A stretch of DNA of 64,000 bases from Confluentibacter sediminis (lineage in GTDB: Bacteria; Bacteroidota; Bacteroidia; Flavobacteriales; Flavobacteriaceae). Of this stretch, positions 51,647 to 60,240 are shown in pieces (the first letter of the stretch is position 1; each line of letters starts with the position of its first letter). Under the pieces are notes generated by a model, which made no database searches, was not told where the DNA came from, and saw only the letters and a list, made by a program, of their open reading frames with translations. The translations under genes were made by a program, and so were the position numbers. The stretch is from assembly GCF_003258355.1 (NCBI RefSeq), contig NZ_QKPO01000001.1:186001-250000 (forward strand), given 5' to 3'.

Positions 51647-54022
51647 TTATTCTAATTTTCTTCCTACCATATTGGTCGCTAATGTTGTAAAAGCCACAAT
51701 ACTTATAGAACTTAAAGGCATTAAAATAGCTGCTACAACGGGGGCTAATTGTCCTGTAATAGCAAAATAAAGCCCGATACAGTTGTATATAAAAGATAAT
51801 AAAAAACTCCATTTAATGATGTTAATGGCCATTTTTGATGCTTTTATATAATGGTGTAATTGATTGAATTTTGAGGCATCCAGTATGGCATCACACGCTG
51901 GTGAAAATACATTTACATTTTCTGAAATGGCGATACCTACATGACTTTGTGCTAGGGCACCGGCATCATTCAAACCATCCCCAATCATTAATACATTGGC
52001 ACCTTCACTTTGATGATATTTAATATATTCTAACTTATCTTCTGGTTTTTGATTGAATAAAAGCTTGGTTTTTGTCGGTAATAGTTTTGTTAAATTATCT
52101 TTTTCCCCTTCATTATCTCCAGAAAGGATGACCAAATCATAATCTTGTTTTAAACTGTTGAAAAGTTGAGACAATCCTTTTCGGTAAGCGTTGTAAAATG
52201 TGAATTTGCCTTTATATGTATTATTGCTACTTATATGAACCGCTGTGTTTAATGTGACGGTTTCAGAAGTATAGCCCACAAAAGGTGCCGAACCAACTTT
52301 TATGTGATCTTTTTTGTGTTGGGCTTCAATACCTTTACCTAAATATTCATGATAGGTATCTAAAGTTAAAATGTCGTGTTCGTTTAAAAGCTCATATAGA
52401 GACCTGCTTAAAGGATGGTTGGAACCTCGCAAGGTACTTTTTAATAAAGCTTCTTCTTCTTTAGAAAGTGTAATGCCTTCATATTCAATTGCCGTTTCTT
52501 TGTTGGCAGTAATGGTACCGGTTTTATCAAAAATGATGGTGTTTATTTTAGCAAGTTGTTCAATAACGCTGGCGTTTTTAAGATAGCATTTTTTCTTACC
52601 AAGAATACGTAGCATATTTCCAAAAGTAAACGGTGCGGACAACGCCAATGCACATGGACAAGCAATAATTAAAACAGAAGTGAAAACATTTAATGCTTTG
52701 CTAGAATCTCTTGTTAACCAATAGCTAGTTGCAAAAACCGCAATTATTAAAATGCTTATGGTGAAACGTTTACTTATTTGGTTGGTGATGTTTGTAAAGG
52801 AAAGTTCTTTGTCTTTTTTAAAGACATCATTACTCCAAAGTTGGGTTAGGTAACTTTGTTCTACGGATTTTAATACATCAACCTCAATTATGCCATTAAG
52901 CTGTTTCCCCCCTGCATATAATTTATCACCAGATTGTTTTGAAATGGGTTCGGATTCGCCCGTAACAAAGCTATAATCTATACGAGCGTTTCCTTTTATT
53001 AAAATACAATCAACAGGAATGAGCTCTTCATTTCTAATTAAAAGACGGTCGCCTTTTTCAATATCATATACTTGAATGGATTCTTCTTTTCCTTCAGGTG
53101 TTATTTTAGTGATTCCTATAGGGAAATACGATTTGTAATCGCGTTCAAATGATAAAAATGTATAGGTTTTTTGTTGAAAAAACTTGCCAAGCAATAAAAA
53201 GAAAATAAGCCCGGTTAAACTATCAAAAAATCCAGAGCCAAGATTGAAAATTATATCAAAGGTGCTTCGAATAAAAAGTACAGAAACCCCCAATGCAATG
53301 GGAACATCTATATTTAAAATTTTAGAACGCAATCCTTTATAAGCCGAAACAAAATAATCATTACCTGAATAGAAAACCACAGGGAGGGAAAAAGCAAACA
53401 TGAGCCACCTAAACATGGGTTTAAATTGCTCTAGCCAAAATTCGCCCACTTCAAAGTATTCTGGAAACGATAAAAACATAACATTTCCAAATGCAAAACC
53501 AGCAATACCTAGTTTGTAAATTAAGGACCTATCAATGTGTTTTTTTCCAACACTATAATCATCTAAACTGATAAAAGGTTCATACCCAATACTACTTAAT
53601 AGCACAACTAGATTTTTTAATGAAAGCATTTCGGCATTAAAAGATACTCTAACTGTTTTTTTGCCAAAAGTTACGGTCGATGTGCTTATGGAAGGGTGTA
53701 ATTTGTTGAGGTTTTCAAGAATCCAAATACAAGAACTACAGTGAATGTGTGGAATATATAAGGTAACAATTTGGGTTGCTCCATCATTAAACTCCAATAA
53801 TTGTTCTATTATTTTGGTATTCTCTAAAAAGTTGTATTTGCCTTCAATCTCTTTTGGCGTGGCTCCAGGAGCAGATTGCAAATCGTAATAGCAGGTTAAA
53901 TCGTTTTCAGAAAAAATTTGATAAACGGTTTTACAACCATGACAACAAAATGATTTTTCATCATAAACAATATGCGATGTTGAGGCATCTAAACCACAGT
54001 GAAAACAGGTTTGTTTGTCCAT
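51647..54022 (-). CDS. ccoI: heavy-metal P1B-type ATPase for oxidase copper supply (CcoI-like)
   Basis: A 791-residue copper-type P-ATPase. A Cys-rich N-terminus (CFHCGL ... SFCCHGCKTVY) and HMA domain (HIHCSSCIWILENLNKL) precede eight helices. The ion motif is CPCALALSAPF, the phosphorylation motif DKTGTIT and the hinge GDGLNDAGAL. The CPC motif and cco context point to CcoI/CopA2, which exports copper for cbb3 assembly. First gene of the cco locus, with its own Fnr-like site. Confidence 0.92.
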   Translation of the reverse strand: MDKQTCFHCGLDASTSHIVYDEKSFCCHGCKTVYQIFSENDLTCYYDLQSAPGATPKEIEGKYNFLENTKIIEQLLEFNDGATQIVTLYIPHIHCSSCIWILENLNKLHPSISTSTVTFGKKTVRVSFNAEMLSLKNLVVLLSSIGYEPFISLDDYSVGKKHIDRSLIYKLGIAGFAFGNVMFLSFPEYFEVGEFWLEQFKPMFRWLMFAFSLPVVFYSGNDYFVSAYKGLRSKILNIDVPIALGVSVLFIRSTFDIIFNLGSGFFDSLTGLIFFLLLGKFFQQKTYTFLSFERDYKSYFPIGITKITPEGKEESIQVYDIEKGDRLLIRNEELIPVDCILIKGNARIDYSFVTGESEPISKQSGDKLYAGGKQLNGIIEVDVLKSVEQSYLTQLWSNDVFKKDKELSFTNITNQISKRFTISILIIAVFATSYWLTRDSSKALNVFTSVLIIACPCALALSAPFTFGNMLRILGKKKCYLKNASVIEQLAKINTIIFDKTGTITANKETAIEYEGITLSKEEEALLKSTLRGSNHPLSRSLYELLNEHDILTLDTYHEYLGKGIEAQHKKDHIKVGSAPFVGYTSETVTLNTAVHISSNNTYKGKFTFYNAYRKGLSQLFNSLKQDYDLVILSGDNEGEKDNLTKLLPTKTKLLFNQKPEDKLEYIKYHQSEGANVLMIGDGLNDAGALAQSHVGIAISENVNVFSPACDAILDASKFNQLHHYIKASKMAINIIKWSFLLSFIYNCIGLYFAITGQLAPVVAAILMPLSSISIVAFTTLATNMVGRKLE

Positions 54023-54049
54023 TTATTATTTGCTCTATTATACCTAGGG

Positions 54050-54093
54050 CAAATTTCAAAATTGGTAAACCTTTAAAATATGATATTTGTCAT
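54050..54093 (-). promoter_or_regulatory. Fnr/Crp-like site and -7-like box of ccoI
   Basis: ATGAT-ATTT-GTCAT (54080-54093) lies 29.5 bases (centre to first base) upstream on the minus strand of GAAATTTG (54057-54050), which differs from TAnnTTTG at one position. A poor -7 box under an activator site fits activator dependence. Confidence 0.65.
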
Positions 54094-54141
54094 ATTTTTA
54101 AACCCCAAATAAATACTTGGGTTGTTTAATGTGTTATTAAT

Positions 54142-55029
54142 TTAAAGTGCTTTATGTGGTAACATCATCTTTATTTTTGAGGACAACATTTCAGCCGTAA
54201 TAGTTTCAACTTCACCAAGATATTCACCATCAACTTGAAAAGGTACTTTCTTTTTGCAGTGTATCACTACTTTTTTTGTAGGGAAGCATTCTACAAATTC
54301 TGAATCTCTTTCCGAAGTTTCATCTAAGGTTTTTATAATATTGATAACATCCATTTTTTTGAAAAGTAATACTTCGAAAAGACCATCATCCATTTTCCCA
54401 GCTGGGTTTATAACAGCTCCTGTGCCAAATTGCTTAGCATTAGCAATTGCCAGCATGATGCCTTCTTTTTGTATTTCTTTTCCATGTATGTTTATGGAAA
54501 AATGATAAGGCAAATCGGACTCTAAAATAGTTGGTATGGTTTGTAACGCATATCCTAATTTTCCTCTCATAGAGGAGTTTTCGTAGTTTTTAATTAAATG
54601 GGCATTGATCCCCATATCGGCAATATGAAGGCAAAGGTGATTGTTTATAGAAATAACATCCATATCAATAAAATGATTCCCCAAAGTGATGTTAACCTGT
54701 TCTTCAAGGTTATCTGGTAAGTTAAAATTGGAAGCCAATCCATTTGCGGAACCTGCAGGGATGATGCCCATGCATACATTCGATTCTAAAATAGCTTTTG
54801 CTACTAGCTGTATGGTACCATCTCCACCGGCAACCAAGATCCTCTCAATAGATTTTTTATTTACAATATCTTTAATATGTTTTTCATCATCATTACCTGT
54901 TGTTTGATAAATTTCTAATGTGATATCATGTTTTAGAATGATATTTTGTATGTCTTTAATAATACTATCTTTTTCCGAACCACCAGAAATTGGATTGATT
55001 ACCAATAGTAATTTAATTTTTGATTTCAT
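54142..55029 (-). CDS. diacylglycerol/lipid kinase family protein
   Basis: A 295-residue YegS/DgkB-type kinase. The nucleotide motif is VAGGDGTIQLVAKAIL, with PAGSANGLASNF and a C-terminal beta domain (FQVDGEYLGEVETI). It phosphorylates diacylglycerol or a related lipid at the inner membrane. It is divergent from an App1-type phosphatidate phosphatase, the opposite reaction, which suggests a lipid-turnover pair. Confidence 0.9.
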   Translation of the reverse strand: MKSKIKLLLVINPISGGSEKDSIIKDIQNIILKHDITLEIYQTTGNDDEKHIKDIVNKKSIERILVAGGDGTIQLVAKAILESNVCMGIIPAGSANGLASNFNLPDNLEEQVNITLGNHFIDMDVISINNHLCLHIADMGINAHLIKNYENSSMRGKLGYALQTIPTILESDLPYHFSINIHGKEIQKEGIMLAIANAKQFGTGAVINPAGKMDDGLFEVLLFKKMDVINIIKTLDETSERDSEFVECFPTKKVVIHCKKKVPFQVDGEYLGEVETITAEMLSSKIKMMLPHKAL

Positions 55030-55093
55030 TAAGCTTATATAATTGTTTAAAATTAACTAATTTGTCGGTTACTATAAGTAAATAAATTCTGAA

Positions 55094-56059
55094 TTGGTAA
55101 AACTTGATTTAAAATTATACAGAGGGTATGTAAATGATGAGGAACTTGTTGTTTCTGGACATGTATTTCAATCCTGGGCTCCAGACAAATATCGTTTAGA
55201 TAATAAAGGATTTAGGCATGCAGTATCGATTATTAATATGTTTAGAATAAAGCCATATTCCAATGCTTTGGTAACATTAAAATTTAAAAACCTTCAGGTA
55301 ACTACAAAAACTTTAAATGATGGTTTTTTTAGATTTACATTGCCTTTTAATGAATCTCTTGAAAGTGGTTGGCATCCCTATGAAGTGACTTGTAAATTTC
55401 ACGATTTTGGTATTGTGAATGTTGGAGAGATTTTAAAACCTTTTGAAAGCAGATTTGGGATTATCTCCGATATTGATGATACGTTTCTTATTTCTCATAG
55501 CAAAAGTTTTTTAAAAAAAATATATGTGCTTTTGTTTAGAAACATCAACAATAGAAAAATTTTTGAAGATGTCGTACAACATTATAAGGCATTAAGTATG
55601 GCAGGACAAACCAACGAAGTGGCGTCTAACTCTTTTTTTTATGTGTCGAGTAGCGAATGGAACTTGTATGAACTTATAGATTCTTTTGCAAGATTACATG
55701 AATTACCAAAAGCAGTTATCAAACTAAATAGTATAAAAGCTGGAATTTCAGATTTTCTATTTACAGGGCGTGGTAGCCACGATCATAAGTTTGTTAAAAT
55801 AAAAGAAATTATTTCGTTTTATCCACATTTACAATATGTGTTACTTGGCGATGATAGCCAAAGCGACCCCTATATTTACGAACAAATTGTCAAGGTGTTC
55901 CCTAGAAACATCAAAGCTGTTTACATAAGAAAGACATCAAAGTCAAAAACCAAAGTACTTAGAGTTATTAAAAATATTGAGAGTTTAGGCGTATCTGTCT
56001 GTTATTTTAAATTTAGTAACAAGGCTATAGCACATTCAAAAGAAATAGGTATTGTTTAA
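55094..56059 (+). CDS. App1-type phosphatidate phosphatase (DUF2183)
   Basis: A 321-residue protein with the App1 catalytic domain. The HAD-like DxDxT motif is ISDIDDTFLISHSKSF, followed by YVSSSEWNLYELI and LLGDDSQSDPYIY. An N-terminal beta domain covers about residues 5-120. Family members dephosphorylate phosphatidic acid. The start is TTG at 55094: an in-frame stop at 55079 excludes an upstream start, and the next ATG (codon about 52) would cut the N-terminal domain. Confidence 0.85.
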   Translation: MVKLDLKLYRGYVNDEELVVSGHVFQSWAPDKYRLDNKGFRHAVSIINMFRIKPYSNALVTLKFKNLQVTTKTLNDGFFRFTLPFNESLESGWHPYEVTCKFHDFGIVNVGEILKPFESRFGIISDIDDTFLISHSKSFLKKIYVLLFRNINNRKIFEDVVQHYKALSMAGQTNEVASNSFFYVSSSEWNLYELIDSFARLHELPKAVIKLNSIKAGISDFLFTGRGSHDHKFVKIKEIISFYPHLQYVLLGDDSQSDPYIYEQIVKVFPRNIKAVYIRKTSKSKTKVLRVIKNIESLGVSVCYFKFSNKAIAHSKEIGIV

Positions 56060-56094
56060 AAACATATTCTGTTTTATTTCATCAAGGATTTACT

Positions 56095-56102
56095 TATTTT
56101 TG
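56095..56102 (+). promoter_or_regulatory. -7 promoter box of the kinase/regulator operon
   Basis: TATTTTTG matches TAnnTTTG, about 100 bases upstream of the PAS kinase start. No Fnr-like palindrome precedes it, so the sensors do not seem to be under the circuit they control. Confidence 0.5.
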
Positions 56103-56203
56103 CCAAACTTCAATTTTAAGCATGTTTTATTTTAATTCATTTTCCTTTTCTTTAGCTAAAATATACGCTTTATACTTTGTCTGTTTAACCAAAGCTTATA
56201 ACA

Positions 56204-57451
56204 ATGATGTATCAGAACGATAAAGATGTGTTTAATGTACTTTTTGAGGCGGTATCAGAGGGTGTTATAGTAGTAGATGGCAATCAAAATATTGTGGCAA
56301 CAAATATATCTGCAGAGAAGATGTTTGGTTATAATAGAGATGAACTTGTTGGTAGGCATCTTAATGTGTTAATTCCCCAAAACTATCATGCGGGTCATGC
56401 TGCCCATGTAGAAGGTTTTATGAAAAACAAGGAAAGCAGACAAATGGGGCATGGTCGCGATTTGTTTGGTGCTCACAAAAACGGTCACATATTCCCTGTA
56501 GAAGCTGGTTTAAATCCGTTAGAGATAGGAGGTCAGTCCTTTATTATGGCTTTGGTTATTGATATTACTATACGTAAAGAACAGGAGAAACAACTACAAG
56601 AATTAAATAATCAGTTAGAAAAAAAAGTTAATGAGCGTACTAAAGAATTAATTAAAACGGTTGAGGAATTAAAAACAGTAAATGTCGAACGTGATGCTGA
56701 AATTAAGAAACGAATTGAAGCCCAAAACAAAATAAAAAATGCTCTTAAAAAAGAAAAGGAGCTTAATGAACTAAAAACTAAATTTTTGTCATTGGTTTCC
56801 CATGAATTTAAAACGCCCTTAAGTGGAATTTTAACATCGGCTATGTTATTAGGAAAGTATAAGTTGACCGAGCAGCAAGAAAAAAGAGATAAACATATAA
56901 AGACCATTTCAGATAAAGTACACTACCTTAATAATATTTTAAATGATTTTTTGTCTATTGAAAAATTAGATACAGGTAAAATTAATTATAAGTTCAGTAC
57001 GTTTAAAGTAAGTAAAGTGGTGAATGAAGTGGTTTACAATGCTAATATGCTTTTAAAAGAAGGACAGGAAATAAAGTATCCTGAAAATATTGACGATTAC
57101 TCATTGTTTCAAGATGAAAAAATTGTAGAATTAGCATTGTCGAACTTGGTACATAACGCCATTAAGTATTCATCTGAAAACACTTTGGTAGATATTCAAA
57201 TTAACCAAGATGATAAAAATACGACTTTTAGAATTAAAGATAATGGTATTGGAATTCCTCTTGCAGATCAAAAAAATATATTTAATCGCTATTTTAGAGC
57301 CGAAAATGCCCTGCTTACACAAGGAACTGGAATTGGTTTAAATATAGTAAAAAGTCATTTGGAGAATTTGGGAGGTACTATTAATTTTATAAGCGAAGAA
57401 AATAAAGGAAGCGAGTTTACATTTATATTACCCAATAAAGTGAAAGAATGA
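56204..57451 (+). CDS. FixL-like PAS histidine kinase
   Basis: A 415-residue soluble sensor kinase. The PAS domain (about 8-125) contains YHAGHAAHVEGF and MGHGRDLFGAHKNGHIFP. Aligned without gaps to FixL, His65 falls on the haem-ligating His200 and Arg85 on the oxygen-contact Arg220 of B. japonicum FixL. A coiled coil (about 125-195), the phosphoacceptor His200 in SLVSHEFKTPLSG, and an ATPase domain (DNGIGIP; GTGIGLNIVKSHLENLGG) follow. There is no membrane helix. It overlaps its response regulator by 4 bases. Haem binding is inferred; many non-haem PAS domains also have His here. Confidence 0.9.
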   Translation: MMYQNDKDVFNVLFEAVSEGVIVVDGNQNIVATNISAEKMFGYNRDELVGRHLNVLIPQNYHAGHAAHVEGFMKNKESRQMGHGRDLFGAHKNGHIFPVEAGLNPLEIGGQSFIMALVIDITIRKEQEKQLQELNNQLEKKVNERTKELIKTVEELKTVNVERDAEIKKRIEAQNKIKNALKKEKELNELKTKFLSLVSHEFKTPLSGILTSAMLLGKYKLTEQQEKRDKHIKTISDKVHYLNNILNDFLSIEKLDTGKINYKFSTFKVSKVVNEVVYNANMLLKEGQEIKYPENIDDYSLFQDEKIVELALSNLVHNAIKYSSENTLVDIQINQDDKNTTFRIKDNGIGIPLADQKNIFNRYFRAENALLTQGTGIGLNIVKSHLENLGGTINFISEENKGSEFTFILPNKVKE

Positions 57452-58497
57452 GAAAAATATTATTAATAGAAGACGATGTTATTTTAAGAGAAAATACGGC
57501 AGAATTATTAGAGTTGTCTGATTATGAGGTTGTAACAGCGCCTAATGGTAAGGTTGGTTTGACCATGGCAAAGCATAGCTTACCAGATATTATTGTTTGC
57601 GATATTATGATGCCAGAACTGGATGGTTATGGCGTTTTGGAAGCATTAGCAGAAAATGAACATACCAAACACATCCCTTTTATTTTTCTATCGGCAAAAA
57701 CAGAGCGTAAAGATGTGAGAAAAGGCATGGATTTAGGTGCCGACGATTACATAACCAAACCTTTTGAAGAAGAAGAGCTTATAAGTGCCATAGAGAGCAG
57801 ATTAGCAAAAGCAGCGATTTTAAAAGATAGGAAGGACATAGATAAACAAACGGAGCCTGTTGAAGAAGAACTTAGAAGCCTTAACGATCTTAAAAACTTT
57901 TTTGATGATAATGGAGAAACTATAAGCTTTTTACAAGGTGAAGTGATTTATGAAGAAGGACAAAACTCTAACCATATCTATTTAATTTCTAAAGGCTTGG
58001 TAAAGTGCCATAAATTAGATGAGCAAGGAAAAGATCTTACCACCGCTTTATATAAAGAAGATGATTTATTTGGTTATACTTCTTTCACACAAAACACCCC
58101 TTATCAAGAAACTGCCGCCGCTATACAGGATACCGTTTTAATTGGCATTTCCAAAAATGAACTTAAAGAAGTACTTAACAGCAATCATAAATTAACATTG
58201 GAACTTATACAATTACTTACAGATGATCTTACCATAGTAAAAGACCAATTATTGCAAATGGCCTATAGTTCTGCTAAAAAGCGAACAGCAAATACCATAC
58301 TGAAATTTGCAGAAAAGCTCAACCGCAAACCAGAAGATGCTATTAGAATCTCTCGAAACGATTTAGCTAGTGTGGCTGGTATTGCATTAGAAAGCTTGAT
58401 TAGAACACTATCAAGTTTTAAAGATATGGGCATTATTGAAATAGAAGGTAGAAATATTAAAATTTTAGACATTCATAAGCTTCAGCAAATAACCTAA
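57448..58497 (+). CDS. response regulator fused to a Crp/Fnr DNA-binding module
   Basis: A 349-residue regulator. The receiver domain (1-120) has acidic D9/D10, phospho-acceptor Asp52 in VCDIMMPELDG and Lys104 in YITKPFEEEEL. A Crp-type effector fold (about 155-270; FLQGEVIYEEGQNSNHIYLI) and Crp helix-turn-helix (about 285-349; ISRNDLASVAGIALESLIRTL) follow. The recognition helix reads E315-S-L-I-R319, keeping the Glu and Arg that read TGA/TCA in Crp/Fnr sites. It merges FixJ-like phosphorelay and FixK-like output. Translationally coupled to the kinase (ATGA overlap). Confidence 0.92.
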   Translation: MRKILLIEDDVILRENTAELLELSDYEVVTAPNGKVGLTMAKHSLPDIIVCDIMMPELDGYGVLEALAENEHTKHIPFIFLSAKTERKDVRKGMDLGADDYITKPFEEEELISAIESRLAKAAILKDRKDIDKQTEPVEEELRSLNDLKNFFDDNGETISFLQGEVIYEEGQNSNHIYLISKGLVKCHKLDEQGKDLTTALYKEDDLFGYTSFTQNTPYQETAAAIQDTVLIGISKNELKEVLNSNHKLTLELIQLLTDDLTIVKDQLLQMAYSSAKKRTANTILKFAEKLNRKPEDAIRISRNDLASVAGIALESLIRTLSSFKDMGIIEIEGRNIKILDIHKLQQIT

Positions 58498-58520
58498 TTT
58501 ATTGAAATTAAGACCTAATT

Positions 58521-58564
58521 ATGATTTTGGTCATATTTCATTAATTGTCATGCCATTAATTTTG
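58521..58564 (+). promoter_or_regulatory. Fnr/Crp-like site and -7 box of a universal stress gene
   Basis: ATGAT-TTTG-GTCAT (58521-58534) is followed by -7 box TAATTTTG (58557-58564). Centre-to-box distance is 29.5 bases, the same as at hemN, ccoS and ccoI. The leader would be about 13 bases. Confidence 0.75.
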
Positions 58565-58583
58565 TTTTAATAAAGTAAATGGC

Positions 58584-59423
58584 ATGAAGAATATTTTAAT
58601 ACCAACCGATTTTTCTGAAAACTCATGGAATGCCATAGAATATGCGCTTCATTTTTTCAGTAAATCATCATGTAATTTTTATTTATTGCATGTTACTACA
58701 AAAAATACCTTAGTAGAAACCGGTATGTCAAATATTCAAAATCAAGATGTTAGTTTTGAAACTTTGACTTTACCTTCAAAAAAGCTTTTGCAAGATAGTG
58801 TAAAGCGAATACATGAAAATTTTCCTAAAAATCCACTTCATAGATTTTTTACGATTTCAGATAATAATTATATTATCAATTCTATTAGAGAACAGGTTCT
58901 GCAAAAAAGGATCAATCTTATAGTGATGGGAACTAAAGGCGTAACCGATTTTAAAAAAACAGCAATTGGAAGTAATGCAGGGAATGTTATAACAAAGGTT
59001 AAATGTACCACTATGGTCATTCCAGAAAAAGCCAAGTATATAAAGCCTAAAGAGATTGTATTTCCAACCGATTTTTCGATTTTTTATCGCCCAGAAACCT
59101 TACAGCCCATACTGGATATTGTCGAGGCCAATAATGCTTCGATTAATGTTTTGCATGTTAATAAATATGGTTTAGAACTGAATGAAGACCAACAAAAAAA
59201 CAAGGAATATTTAGATGATTATTTTAATAATTATAGCCATGGTTTCCATTATTTAACCAACAAGCATATAGAAGATGCCATACAGCAATTTGTTGACGAT
59301 AGAAACATTAATTTGATAACTATGTTGGCTAAAAACCTAAATTATTTTCAAAAAATATTATTTCACCCAGCATCAAAAGACATTAATTATTATAAAAGAG
59401 TGCCTTTTTTAATATTACATTAA
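58584..59423 (+). CDS. universal stress protein, tandem UspA-like
   Basis: A 279-residue protein. The first UspA fold has KNILIPTDFSENSWNAIEYA and LIVMGTKGVTDFKKTAIGSNAG, with an ATP-type G-x-G loop. The second half (about 155-279) is diverged and lacks a clear nucleotide motif. Usp genes are common members of low-oxygen regulons, and this one has an Fnr-like site at its promoter. It lies between the two Crp-type regulator genes. Confidence 0.88.
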   Translation: MKNILIPTDFSENSWNAIEYALHFFSKSSCNFYLLHVTTKNTLVETGMSNIQNQDVSFETLTLPSKKLLQDSVKRIHENFPKNPLHRFFTISDNNYIINSIREQVLQKRINLIVMGTKGVTDFKKTAIGSNAGNVITKVKCTTMVIPEKAKYIKPKEIVFPTDFSIFYRPETLQPILDIVEANNASINVLHVNKYGLELNEDQQKNKEYLDDYFNNYSHGFHYLTNKHIEDAIQQFVDDRNINLITMLAKNLNYFQKILFHPASKDINYYKRVPFLILH

Positions 59424-59473
59424 AATGTTTTTGGGAACACCAATATTATTTTTCAAAACGTAATCAAAATAAC

Positions 59474-60151
59474 ATGGGTAAGTGTGATCAATGCATAATA
59501 AAACAATTTAACGCGCTTAAATCTTTAACAAAAGAAGAGCTTGTTAGAATTTCTGCTTGCAAAACATCAATGACAATAAAAAAAGGAGATGTTATTTTTG
59601 AGGAAGGTGATTCTTTAAACGGTGTATATTGTGTGAAAAATGGTATTTGCAAACTTTCAAAATTAAGTTCTAACGGTAAAGATCAAATAGTTAAAATTGT
59701 AGTGAAAGGCGATTTGTTAGGGCAGCGTTCTCTTATTACAGAAGAAACAGCAAACTTACAGGCTATTGCTTTAAGCGACATGGAAATTTGCTTTATTCCA
59801 AAAAATGAAATCGTTAACGATTTAGTACATAACTCCAGATTTTCATTTGATGTTTTAAAGGAAATGGCACACGATTTAAAAAATGCGGATAATGTTATAG
59901 TCGATATGGCACAAAAAACAGTGAGACAACGGCTTGCTGAAACCATCATATATATACATGATAACTTTGGAACAAATCCCGATGGCACTTTAAGTGTACT
60001 ACTGTCTCGCGAAGATTTAGCTAACATCGTTGGTACTGCTGTGGAATCAGCGATAAGAGTATTGTCTCAATTAAAAAAAGAAGGTTTAATATCTACTATT
60101 GGCAAGCGCATCAAGATTAATAATTTTGAAGGATTAAAACGTGTAGAATAG
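59474..60151 (+). CDS. Crp/Fnr family transcriptional regulator
   Basis: A 225-residue regulator with an effector fold (about 20-125) and Crp helix-turn-helix (about 170-215; LSREDLANIVGTAVESAIRVL). Compared with E. coli Fnr, Cys4 and Cys7 (CDQC) and Cys106 (DMEICFIP) line up with three cluster ligands; the equivalent of Cys29 is missing, though Cys29 of this protein lies nearby in sequence. The recognition helix E191-S-A-I-R195 matches the pattern of the receiver-Crp fusion at 57448. It could bind the same ATGAY-N4-RTCAT sites. Confidence 0.9.
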   Translation: MGKCDQCIIKQFNALKSLTKEELVRISACKTSMTIKKGDVIFEEGDSLNGVYCVKNGICKLSKLSSNGKDQIVKIVVKGDLLGQRSLITEETANLQAIALSDMEICFIPKNEIVNDLVHNSRFSFDVLKEMAHDLKNADNVIVDMAQKTVRQRLAETIIYIHDNFGTNPDGTLSVLLSREDLANIVGTAVESAIRVLSQLKKEGLISTIGKRIKINNFEGLKRVE

Positions 60152-60240
60152 TTTACAATACGTATTTTTTAGTTGGTCATAGAAAAAATTAATACTTCCT
60201 TGACATTTTTTGGCTTAAAATAAAGTATTTTTATACTGCT

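Noticed and set aside
51543-51812. 89-codon minus-strand ORF at the end of ccoI
   Set aside because: It overlaps the ccoI C-terminus in another frame and covers the ccoS promoter; no recognisable protein features.
56204-56580. Firm assignment of the kinase as haem-binding FixL
   Set aside because: His65 and Arg85 align with FixL ligand positions, but other PAS families also have His here. Kept as an inference.
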